10,032 nt of DNA, from contig DXDC01000004.1 in NCBI GenBank assembly GCA_019115685.1, positions 1 through 10,032 on the forward strand, given 5' to 3'. The notes beneath the pieces were generated by a model that was not told the DNA's origin, did no database searches, and was given only the letters and a program-made list of their open reading frames with translations. Both the position numbers and the translations under genes were made by a program. This document shows, in pieces, positions 1 to 6,055 of this stretch. This DNA is from Candidatus Agrococcus pullicola (GTDB lineage Bacteria > Actinomycetota > Actinomycetes > Actinomycetales > Microbacteriaceae). The first letter of the stretch is position 1. The number at the start of each line of letters is the position of its first letter.

Positions 1-132
1 GCTCTCACCGAGATCCGCCGACTCGGGCGGACGTTGAAGCAGCGCGCCGCCGACGTGCTCGCGTTCTTCGAACGCCCCGGCACCTCGAACGGACCCACCG
101 AAGCGATCAACGGGCGCCTCGAACACCTCCGG
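1..132 (+). pseudogene. ISL3-family transposase, C-terminal fragment
   Basis: Frame 1 translates to a typical ISL3 transposase C-terminal segment, with LGRTLKQRAADVLAFFERPG followed by TSNGPTEAINGRLEHLR. The Glu of GPTEAIN (codon 100-102) is the expected third acidic residue of the DDE catalytic triad. Homology stops after EHLR at about base 132. The family normally continues with a conserved stretch close to GSALGFRN, but here the frame runs into unrelated sequence and stops at 178-180. The upstream part lies beyond the window start. The same family resumes at 9902-10032, and the two pieces join in frame through an 18-bp identity at the window ends. It is non-functional as seen because the C-terminus is replaced. 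Family assignment is from recalled motifs, without a database search. Confidence 0.85.
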
Positions 133-134
133 CC

Positions 135-524
135 TCCGCAGCACTCGGCAGCGGCACCGGCTACGCCCCCTCGACCATGACGATCGGCGGCGGTGGGACC
201 GGATTCAGCACCGCGACGAACTACCTCCCGGCGCCGACGGTTCTCGCCGCCGGCGAAATCAGCTATGCGCCGCCGGCGACGATCAGCATCGGCGGCGAAC
301 CCAGCTACGCGAACGACCCGCTCATGCGGGCAGCGATCGCCGCGCAGGACCGCGGTGACACAGCACTCGCGTCGCAGTTCCTCGGAGTGCAGTCGGGGAT
401 CAACGAATCCCGCAACCGTTCGATCGCCCTGATCACCGCACCCTCCGGCGCCAGAGCCCTGGGCCCCTACGGACCCAGCTCCGGATACCGGTCATTCGGC
501 AGCTACCTCGAAGTGCCCATCTGA
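135..524 (+). pseudogene. 5'-truncated gene of unknown function
   Basis: A reading frame open from the left side of the window ends at TGA 522-524. It is coding-like from about 135 and lies in a different frame from the ISL3 fragment it abuts. The first ATG in this frame (177) has no Shine-Dalgarno sequence, and plausible coding sequence continues upstream of it (GSGTGYAPST), so 177 is probably an internal codon and the true 5' end is lost. The roughly 130 visible residues begin with a Gly/Ser/Thr/Pro-rich part containing a loose repeat (AAGEISYAPP, ISIGGEPSYA). They continue with a probably helical stretch around PLMRAAIAAQDRGDTALASQ and end in a Gly/Tyr-rich tail (GYRSFGSYLEVPI). There is no membrane segment, Cys or recognised motif. 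I do not recognise the family; a phage structural protein or secreted protein is possible but unsupported. Confidence 0.5.
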
Positions 525-541
525 TCATGCTCGCGCGTCAT

Positions 542-558
542 CTGTGTGCCATACACAG
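542..558. promoter_or_regulatory. Inverted repeat upstream of 6PGDH gene, possible operator
   Basis: CTGTGT (542-547) and ACACAG (553-558) form a perfect 6-bp inverted repeat around GCCAT. It lies 42 bp before the ATG of the 6-phosphogluconate dehydrogenase gene. The size and TGT-N-ACA symmetry suit a dimeric regulator, and GntR/FadR-type proteins often bind similar sites, but the regulator is not identified and no clear -10 box is visible nearby. Assignment as an operator is inference. Confidence 0.35.
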
Positions 559-599
559 CCGCGCGGAGGACGATGGAAGGACCGATGTGAGGAGATGCG

Positions 600-1655
600 A
601 TGCAACTGGGAATGATCGGACTTGGCCGGATGGGCGCGAATATCGTGCGGCGGCTGATGCAGGACGGGCACGAATGCGTCGCGTACGACGTCAATCAGGA
701 TGCGGTGGCTGTGCTTTCCGAGGACGGCGCGACCGGAGCATCCGATCTGAAGGACTTCGCAGCCAAGCTGCAGACCCCGCGCGTGGTGTGGCTGATGGTT
801 CCCGCTTCGCTGACCGGACAGGTCGCGGACGAGGTCGCCGCGGTGCTCGAGCCGGGCGACATCATCATCGACGGCGGCAACTCCAACTACCGCGACGACG
901 TGCGTCGCGCGAAGGCGATGCGAGAGAAGGGCATCGAGTACGTCGATGCCGGCACCAGTGGCGGCGTGTTCGGGCTTGAGCGCGGGTACTGTCTGATGGT
1001 CGGCGGATCGGATGCCGCAGTCAAGCACATCGAACCTCTGCTGAAGACCATCTCACCCGGTGTGGGCGAGATCGAGCGCACCCCGGGCCGCACCGGCGAC
1101 CTGGCGCCCGAGGAGCAGGGCTATCTGCACTGCGGTCCGTCGGGTTCGGGGCACTTCGTGAAGATGGTGCACAACGGCATCGAGTACGGCATCATGGCCG
1201 CGATCGCCGAGGGACTGAACATTCTGGAGAATGCGGACGCCGGCGTGCGCGAGGCTGAGCACTCCGCTGAGATCGCGCCGTTGGAGGAGCCGGAGTACTA
1301 CCAGTTCCCGATCGACACCGCTGCCGTCTCCGAGCTGTGGCGTCGCGGATCGGTCATCTCGTCCTGGCTGCTGGATCTGACCGCGACTGCGCTCGCCGAG
1401 AACCCCACACTCGAGGGGCTCGCCGGCCGCGTATCGGATTCCGGTGAGGGTCGCTGGACCGTGAAGGCCGCCATCGATGTGGGCGTGCCCGTGCCCGTGC
1501 TGTCCTCGGCGTTGTTCGAGCGCTTCGCGTCGCGCGGCGAGGATCATTTCGCGAACCAGGTGCTCTCGGCGATGCGCCTGCAGTTCGGTGGGCACAAGGA
1601 GCTGCCGGCGGGAGACATGCTGGAGGCCGGCGGGCGTAAGTCCGACACTCCCTGA
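600..1655 (+). CDS. gnd: 6-phosphogluconate dehydrogenase, decarboxylating (short form)
   Basis: This enzyme oxidatively decarboxylates 6-phosphogluconate to ribulose 5-phosphate in the cytoplasm, in the oxidative pentose phosphate or gluconate pathway. The 351-residue product begins with a Rossmann fold carrying GLGRMG (residues 7-12). DGGNSNY, YVDAGTSGGVFGLERG and GHFVKMVHNGIEYG follow; the last holds the expected catalytic Lys188 and Asn192, and Glu195. The length fits the roughly 300-350-residue GntZ/YqeC-type form rather than the 470-residue E. coli Gnd. An Asp at residue 30, after the second strand (VAYDVN), suggests NAD+ rather than NADP+ preference; this is inference. The start is supported by GAGGAG at 589-594, 5 nt before ATG. 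An inverted repeat sits upstream. The gene is separated by 204 bp from the repressor gene and appears to be its own transcription unit. Confidence 0.92.
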   Translation: MQLGMIGLGRMGANIVRRLMQDGHECVAYDVNQDAVAVLSEDGATGASDLKDFAAKLQTPRVVWLMVPASLTGQVADEVAAVLEPGDIIIDGGNSNYRDDVRRAKAMREKGIEYVDAGTSGGVFGLERGYCLMVGGSDAAVKHIEPLLKTISPGVGEIERTPGRTGDLAPEEQGYLHCGPSGSGHFVKMVHNGIEYGIMAAIAEGLNILENADAGVREAEHSAEIAPLEEPEYYQFPIDTAAVSELWRRGSVISSWLLDLTATALAENPTLEGLAGRVSDSGEGRWTVKAAIDVGVPVPVLSSALFERFASRGEDHFANQVLSAMRLQFGGHKELPAGDMLEAGGRKSDTP

Positions 1656-1741
1656 GCGGCGTCTCCCGGTCTTCGCAGGTCGCAGCTGGCCGCTTCAGCT
1701 GGAGGGTTGCGGCGTGCTGCGACCCGCGAGCCGGGAGGGTG

Positions 1742-1776
1742 TTGGCGGGTGCCCCGGCTCCGGGGCTTGGCGGGTG
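1742..1776. repeat. GC hairpin flanked by 10-bp direct repeats
   Basis: GCCCCGG (1751-1757) and CCGGGGC (1760-1766) can pair in a 7-bp stem with a 2-nt loop. TTGGCGGGTG occurs immediately on both sides (1742-1751 and 1767-1776, period 25; the left copy shares one base with the stem). The hairpin is about 95 nt downstream of the dehydrogenase stop and could terminate that transcript, although no T-run follows. A second, longer-range inverted repeat lies upstream: GGTCGCAGC at 1678-1686 with GCTGCGACC at 1716-1724. The rest of the 1656-1859 gap holds no gene I can support. Confidence 0.45.
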
Positions 1777-1779
1777 AAC

Positions 1780-1789
1780 GAACCGGTGG
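1780..1789. promoter_or_regulatory. Partial LacI-type operator upstream of the repressor gene
   Basis: GAACCGGTGG matches 8 of 10 positions of the palindrome GAACCGGTTC, which occurs twice in front of the transport operon. It lies about 70 bp upstream of the repressor start codon. This could be a weak autoregulatory site for the LacI-family protein. Its asymmetry and the GC-rich background make a chance match possible. Confidence 0.35.
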
Positions 1790-1846
1790 CTCGACCGTCG
1801 CGGTCAGCCGAGGACAACCTGAGCGGGCTTCTGTGTCGGGGTGGGC

Positions 1847-1853
1847 TAGAAAT
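1847..1853 (+). promoter_or_regulatory. Possible -10 box for leaderless lacI-family transcript
   Basis: TAGAAAT lies 6 nt before the preferred ATG at 1860, and no convincing Shine-Dalgarno sequence precedes that codon. In Actinobacteria a -10 box about 6-7 nt before the start codon is the usual arrangement for leaderless transcripts. No good -35 box is visible, so this is tentative. Confidence 0.35.
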
Positions 1854-1859
1854 GTGTGT

Positions 1860-2897
1860 ATGGTCACCATCCGAGACGTCGCCGAAGCCGCAGGTGTGTC
1901 CGCGAGCACAGTCTCATATGCGTTCAGCGGCAACAAGCGTCTGCCTGCGGAGACGGTGGCCCGCGTGCGCGAGAGCGCGTTGCGCCTCGGCTACCGGCCG
2001 GACCCAACGGCCCGAGCTCTATCGCTCGGCAAGACGAACATCATCGGGCTGCTCGCGTCGGTGGCCCCGCACCAGCCCGAGGCTGATGCCGACATCTTCA
2101 TGCGATTCGTGCGCTCAGCCATGTTCGCCGCCAAGGAACGCGGCTACGATCTGCTCGTGATGGGCAGGGACGAGGACCAGACCGTCACGGATCCGATCGT
2201 CGATGCGCTGCTGGTGATGGACGTACTGATGCACGATCATCGACTCCCGATGATCCGCTCCATCGGCAAGCCTGCGGTGATCGTCGGGATGCCGGAGGAC
2301 ACGGCAGGGCTCAGCGCCGTCGATCTGGATTTCGAAGGATCTGCGCGACTGGCCGTCGACCACTTGGTCGAACTCGGGCACCGCGACATCTCGGTGGTGG
2401 GTTCGCCGCGCGCCGGAGCGGAGCTGTCATGGATGACCAGATTCAGTACGGGGGCCGCGAATGCCGGGGCGAGAGCAGGTGTGAACGTGAGCTTTCAATC
2501 GGTCGGGGCAGAGCCAGACGACTTCGATCGATGGCTCGACGAGCTGCTCGAGGAGAGGCCCGACACGACGGCGATCATCCTGCACAACGTCCCGCTGCTG
2601 GACGCATTGCTGCGCTGCTCGCGTGAGCGCGGTTTCTCCATTCCGGACGATCTCTCCGTGGTCACCCTCGCGCCCATCGAGCGGATGGTGCCGCTGTATC
2701 CGGATCTGACCGTGCTCGACCTGCCCGGCAGGAAGATGCTCGAGCGCGCAGTGGACCGCGCTGTCGCTGAACTCGCCGGGGAGCTCCCCGGCGTCATTGA
2801 GCTGATTCCCCCCACCCTGCTCGCGAAGCGCTCGTCGGGTCCGGTCCGTCTGCGCGGTCTCGTCAATGCGCTGCGCCAGTCGCGCGATTCGAGCTGA
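1860..2897 (+). CDS. LacI-family transcriptional repressor
   Basis: This DNA-binding regulator has 345 residues, a normal LacI/GalR length. The N-terminal helix-turn-helix begins at residue 2 (TIRDVAEAAGVSASTVSYAF) and is followed by the hinge region (YRPDPTARALSLGKTNIIGLL). The remaining roughly 280 residues form a periplasmic-binding-protein-like sugar-sensing domain; GHRDISVVGSP is typical of the family. The start at 1860 is chosen because the conserved VTIRDVA motif begins directly after it. Sequence upstream in the same frame is open but not coding-like. A GTG two codons earlier (1854) is possible. The gene lies directly before, and on the same strand as, a sugar transport operon whose promoter carries two symmetrical LacI-type operators, so it is the probable local repressor, released by an imported sugar or its product. 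The ligand is unknown. Confidence 0.92.
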   Translation: MVTIRDVAEAAGVSASTVSYAFSGNKRLPAETVARVRESALRLGYRPDPTARALSLGKTNIIGLLASVAPHQPEADADIFMRFVRSAMFAAKERGYDLLVMGRDEDQTVTDPIVDALLVMDVLMHDHRLPMIRSIGKPAVIVGMPEDTAGLSAVDLDFEGSARLAVDHLVELGHRDISVVGSPRAGAELSWMTRFSTGAANAGARAGVNVSFQSVGAEPDDFDRWLDELLEERPDTTAIILHNVPLLDALLRCSRERGFSIPDDLSVVTLAPIERMVPLYPDLTVLDLPGRKMLERAVDRAVAELAGELPGVIELIPPTLLAKRSSGPVRLRGLVNALRQSRDSS

Positions 2898-2945
2898 CGG
2901 ATCGCCGCTCGGAGTGCGCCCGGCGCGCTGATCTGAAATTCGGGC

Positions 2946-2974
2946 TTTCGGAGAACCGGTTCACTTGCTAATGT
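2946..2974 (+). promoter_or_regulatory. Putative promoter of the sugar transport operon
   Basis: TAATGT (2969-2974) fits the TANNNT -10 form, with a poor -35 candidate TTTCGG (2946-2951) 17 bp upstream. A start site near 2981 would place the first operator inside the -35/-10 spacer and the second just downstream of the start site, which suits repression. The -10 call rests on one hexamer and the operator geometry. Confidence 0.45.
2953..2962. promoter_or_regulatory. LacI-type operator O1
   Basis: GAACCGGTTC is a perfect 10-bp palindrome with the central CG typical of LacI/GalR-family operators. The left side is extended as GGA, giving GGAGAACCGGTTC at 2950-2962. It overlaps the presumed promoter spacer. 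A LacI-family gene ends 55 bp upstream. Confidence 0.8.
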
Positions 2975-2987
2975 CATACGCAATGGC

Positions 2988-2997
2988 GAACCGGTTC
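2988..2997. promoter_or_regulatory. LacI-type operator O2
   Basis: This is a second perfect GAACCGGTTC, centred 35 bp from the first. It is extended on the right as TCC, so GAACCGGTTCTCC (2988-3000) is the exact reverse complement of the 13 bp at 2950-2962. The two sites therefore face each other, and the spacing could allow cooperative binding or a short loop. It lies 43 bp before the binding-protein start codon. Confidence 0.8.
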
Positions 2998-3011
2998 TCC
3001 ATTGATGGAGA
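2996..3011. repeat. 16-bp palindrome in the operon leader
   Basis: TCTCCAT (2996-3002) and ATGGAGA (3005-3011) form a 7-bp inverted repeat around TG, partly overlapping operator O2. In the transcript it could fold into a small hairpin about 30 nt ahead of the start codon. It may merely extend the operator region; no function is shown. Confidence 0.5.
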
Positions 3012-3040
3012 CACCGCACCCTTCAGAGAGGAAGAGTGAA

Positions 3041-4246
3041 ATGCAATATTCACGCGTCATCGCGGCTCTCGCAGTCGCCCCGCTCGTTCTTGCTGTCACA
3101 GCGTGCTCGGCAGGCGCTGGCGGGGACAGCGCTGATGGCTCAGTCTTGACGTTCTGGGACGGGTTCACGCAGTACGACGCCGATTCCCCGTTCGGCCAGC
3201 TGATCTCGACGTGCGAGGACGAGACTGGCATCAAGATCAAGCGCACATCAGATGCTGCCGTCACGGACAATCTGTTGCAGTCGGCATCCGCTGGCAGTAC
3301 GCCTGACCTCGTGATCCTCGACAATCCGACGGTCGCGCAATTCGCCGAGACCGGACTGCTCGTGGATAACGCGACGTCCGGACTCGACACAGATGGTCAG
3401 CGGGAGAACGTGCTCGCAGCCGCGCAGGTCGACGACAAGACCTACGGAGGCTCGCTCGGTTCCAACACGCTGGCGCTGTTCTACAACACGGAGAAGTTGA
3501 AGGCCGCCGACGTCGCACCACCCACCACGTGGGATGAGTTGCGAGCCGCAGTCCAGGCCACGACACAGGGCGACACCAGGGGGATCGCATTTTCGGCGAC
3601 AAATTCCGAGGAGGGTACGTTCCAGTTCCTCCCCTTCTTCTGGGGCGCCGGTGCCGACCTCGCGGACCTCTCTTCGCCGGAGGCTACTGAAGCACTGCAG
3701 CTGTGGACCGACTGGATGCAGAGCGGCCAGGCTGCGGAGTCGAACATCAACTCCAACCAGCAGGACGTCCGCGACCAGTTCCTCGCCGGAGGGGCGGCGA
3801 TGATGGTCAACGGCACATGGCAGCTCGGTGCGCTCGACGATGCGGGCATCCCCTATGCCGTCGTGCCGATCCCCGCGATCGACGGCGGTCCGGCACCGAG
3901 CCCCCTGGGCGGCGAGTTCATCGAGGTCGTGGCCAGCGATGAGAAGACGCAGGCGGCGAGCGCCGACTTCGCGCAGTGCTTCATCGACCCAGAGAACGCA
4001 CGGGCCTGGATCGAGGGCCAGAACTACATCTCTCCGTACCCGGATGAGGCAGAGGCGCAGGCGGAGGCGAATCCCGCTCTGCGGCCCTGGGTCGATGCGG
4101 TGGCGGCGGCGTACGGACGTACCAGCGACCTCGGCTCGGAGTACCCCATTGCATCCCAGGCGATCTGGACGGCCATGCAGGAATCGCTGACCGGCGCGAA
4201 GACGCCGTCGGAGGCTCTTGAGACCGCGCAGAAGTCGCTCGACTAA
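3041..4246 (+). CDS. ABC transporter sugar-binding lipoprotein
   Basis: This is an extracellular substrate-binding protein of the MalE-like family 1 type, 401 residues. The N-terminus is a lipoprotein signal: a charged start, a hydrophobic stretch (IAALAVAPLVLAV) and a lipobox VTAC with Cys22, so the mature protein should be lipid-anchored on the outer face of the cytoplasmic membrane. Family hallmarks include NTLALFYNTEKLKAA, PPTTWDELRAAV and AAMMVNGTWQLG, with Trp260 in the last. The start at 3041 is chosen over an in-frame ATG at 3002 because AGAGGA (3027-3032) is correctly spaced and the signal peptide begins here; 3002 lies inside the leader palindrome. It is the first gene of the operon, followed after 4 nt by the first permease. 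The downstream GH31 enzyme points to an alpha-linked oligosaccharide as ligand, but the exact sugar cannot be read from sequence. Confidence 0.93.
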   Translation: MQYSRVIAALAVAPLVLAVTACSAGAGGDSADGSVLTFWDGFTQYDADSPFGQLISTCEDETGIKIKRTSDAAVTDNLLQSASAGSTPDLVILDNPTVAQFAETGLLVDNATSGLDTDGQRENVLAAAQVDDKTYGGSLGSNTLALFYNTEKLKAADVAPPTTWDELRAAVQATTQGDTRGIAFSATNSEEGTFQFLPFFWGAGADLADLSSPEATEALQLWTDWMQSGQAAESNINSNQQDVRDQFLAGGAAMMVNGTWQLGALDDAGIPYAVVPIPAIDGGPAPSPLGGEFIEVVASDEKTQAASADFAQCFIDPENARAWIEGQNYISPYPDEAEAQAEANPALRPWVDAVAAAYGRTSDLGSEYPIASQAIWTAMQESLTGAKTPSEALETAQKSLD

Positions 4247-4250
4247 GACG

Positions 4251-5198
4251 ATGGTGCTCCAAACCGAGCCGGTGGCTGCGGACACGGCGGTGCACAGTCT
4301 CCCTCCGGTCCACCGTCGCAGGCAACTGAAGCTGTCGGATCTCGCTGGCATCGCGTTCCTCCTGCCGGTCATCGCCTTCCTGGGTCTGTTCCTCGTGATC
4401 CCGATCATTCGCGGCATCGTGTTGTCGATGCAGGACTGGACCCTAATCTCCTTCGTCACAGGAGAGGCGCGGTTCGTAGGGCTGCAGAACTTCATCGACA
4501 TCGTGTCCGACCCGGACTTCTTCCCGATCTCGTGGCAGTCGCTCGTCTTCACAGTGGTGTCGCTGGTGTTCCAGTACGCGATCGGCATGGGGCTGGCGGT
4601 GTTCTTCTCCCGGCGGTTCCCGCTGTCCGTTGTCCTGCGCTCACTCATCCTGCTGCCCTGGCTGCTGCCGGTGATCGTCACTGCAACGGTCTGGCGATGG
4701 ATGTTCAACCAGGACTACGGCGTCGTGAACTCCGCGCTGTTCGGCGGAGCCGACATCGGCTGGCTCTCCAACACCGACTTGTCGCTGTGGGCCGTGATCA
4801 TCGCGAACATCTGGCTGGGCATCCCGTTCAACATGGTGCTGCTGTATGGCGGCCTGCAGTCGATCCCCGAATCGCTGTACGAGGCTGCTGCGCTGGACGG
4901 CGCAAACGGGTGGCGGTCGTTCTGGTCCATCACCTTCCCGCTCCTGCGGCCGGTCTCCGCGGTGACGCTGCTGTTGGGGCTGATCTACACGCTGAAGGCG
5001 TTCGACATCATCTGGGTGATGACCAGGGGCGGACCGGTGAACAGCTCGCACACGCTGTCGACTTGGTCGTATCAACTGTCGTTCGAGGGCGACCGTGCGC
5101 TGGGGATGGGCGCCGCGGTGTCACAGATCCTGGTGGTCATCACACTGGTCTTCGGCCTGATCTATCTGTGGGCCCTGCGTCGAGAGGAGGCACGATGA
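4251..5198 (+). CDS. ABC sugar transporter permease (MalF/UgpA type)
   Basis: This inner-membrane permease subunit has 315 residues. After a hydrophilic N-terminal tail (about residues 1-27) come about six hydrophobic segments, the first near AGIAFLLPVIAFLGLFLVIP. The binding-protein-dependent permease EAA loop is present as EAAALDGANGWRSFW, starting at Glu211; this loop docks the ATPase subunit. ATG 4251 begins 4 nt after the stop of the binding-protein gene. A TTG at 4218, with GGAGG just upstream, is an alternative start that would overlap the upstream gene by 29 bp; I prefer 4251 for its codon and spacing, with moderate certainty. The 3' end overlaps the next permease by ATGA, so the two are translationally coupled. 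It would pair with that permease to form the channel. Confidence 0.92.
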   Translation: MVLQTEPVAADTAVHSLPPVHRRRQLKLSDLAGIAFLLPVIAFLGLFLVIPIIRGIVLSMQDWTLISFVTGEARFVGLQNFIDIVSDPDFFPISWQSLVFTVVSLVFQYAIGMGLAVFFSRRFPLSVVLRSLILLPWLLPVIVTATVWRWMFNQDYGVVNSALFGGADIGWLSNTDLSLWAVIIANIWLGIPFNMVLLYGGLQSIPESLYEAAALDGANGWRSFWSITFPLLRPVSAVTLLLGLIYTLKAFDIIWVMTRGGPVNSSHTLSTWSYQLSFEGDRALGMGAAVSQILVVITLVFGLIYLWALRREEAR

Positions 5199-6019
5199 AG
5201 CGCTCATCTGTCCGCTCAGCCCGCGACGTCGTGATTGGCGTCGTCCTATGTGCGCTAATGCTGTTCCCGCTGTACTGGATGGTGAATGTCTCACTGACGC
5301 GCCCGCAGGACCTGCTGCGCACGCGGCCGAATCTGTTCCCGACGAATCCGACGCTGGACGGATACATCGCCTCTCTCGGTTCACAGCTGCCCAGCATCCT
5401 GACGAGCATCGTCATCGGTCTGGGCACGGCGCTGCTGGCGCTGGCGATCTCGCTTCCGGCGGCCTACGCCATGTCGAAGCTGCGCGCGAAGGGCAGCGGA
5501 CTGGTCATCTTCCTGCTGGTTCTGGCCCAGCTGATCCCGGGCATCGTGCTCGTCATGGCGCTGTTCACGCTCTACTCGCAGCTCGGACTCATCAACACCT
5601 ACCTCGGGCTTATCCTCGCGAACGCGACAGCCGCCGTGCCGCTCGCGGTCGTGGTGCTGCGCGCATACATGGGTCAGATCCCCGAGGAGTTGATCGAGGC
5701 CGCTCGGATCGACGGGGCGAGTCAGGTGCGGGTGTTCTTCTCGATCGTGATTCCGCTCAGCAGAAATGCCATCGTCACGGCGGCGCTGTTCTCGTTCCTG
5801 TTCGCGTGGGGAGATTTCCTTAACGCCCGGTCGCTGACCTCGGGCAATGAGATCCTGCCGTTCACCCTCGCTCTCTTCCGCTTCATCGGAGCGGAGACGA
5901 CGAACTGGAACGCCGTGATGGCATCCGCCGTCCTGGCATCCATCCCCGCGATGCTGCTGCTCATCCTCGCTCAGCGCTACATCTCCGCCGGCCTCACCGC
6001 CGGCGCCGTCAAGGACTGA
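5195..6019 (+). CDS. ABC sugar transporter permease (MalG/UgpE type)
   Basis: This second permease subunit has 274 residues, the usual MalG-type length, with about six membrane segments. The first is near VVIGVVLCALMLFPLYWMV, followed by the family-typical NVSLTRPQDLL. The EAA loop is EAARIDGASQVRVFFSIVIP, starting at Glu168. GAGAGGAGG (5182-5190) precedes the ATG by 4 nt, and the ATGA overlap with the upstream permease stop fixes the start; the open frame upstream of 5195 is non-coding in that frame. No nucleotide-binding subunit follows. The next gene is a GH31 enzyme, so the transporter must borrow an ATPase, as many actinobacterial sugar importers do with a shared MsiK-type protein. Confidence 0.94.
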   Translation: MKRSSVRSARDVVIGVVLCALMLFPLYWMVNVSLTRPQDLLRTRPNLFPTNPTLDGYIASLGSQLPSILTSIVIGLGTALLALAISLPAAYAMSKLRAKGSGLVIFLLVLAQLIPGIVLVMALFTLYSQLGLINTYLGLILANATAAVPLAVVVLRAYMGQIPEELIEAARIDGASQVRVFFSIVIPLSRNAIVTAALFSFLFAWGDFLNARSLTSGNEILPFTLALFRFIGAETTNWNAVMASAVLASIPAMLLLILAQRYISAGLTAGAVKD

Positions 6020-6055
6020 TCGCTCCGGCGGTCGACTCAGAAGGAGTAACAATCC

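Noticed and set aside
1707..1859. N-terminal extension of the LacI-family protein
   Set aside because: The extra 51 residues are Arg/Gly-rich and unlike the family; the conserved helix-turn-helix begins right after the ATG at 1860.
3248..4708. Long minus-strand open frame of 486 codons opposite the binding-protein and permease genes
   Set aside because: It is antisense to clearly recognised genes, is rich in Arg/His/Pro and low-complexity codons, and shows no family motif; it is a GC-bias shadow.
4532..5194. Upstream extension of the second permease
   Set aside because: That part overlaps the first permease in another frame and is not coding-like; a strong Shine-Dalgarno sequence and the ATGA overlap fix the start at 5195.
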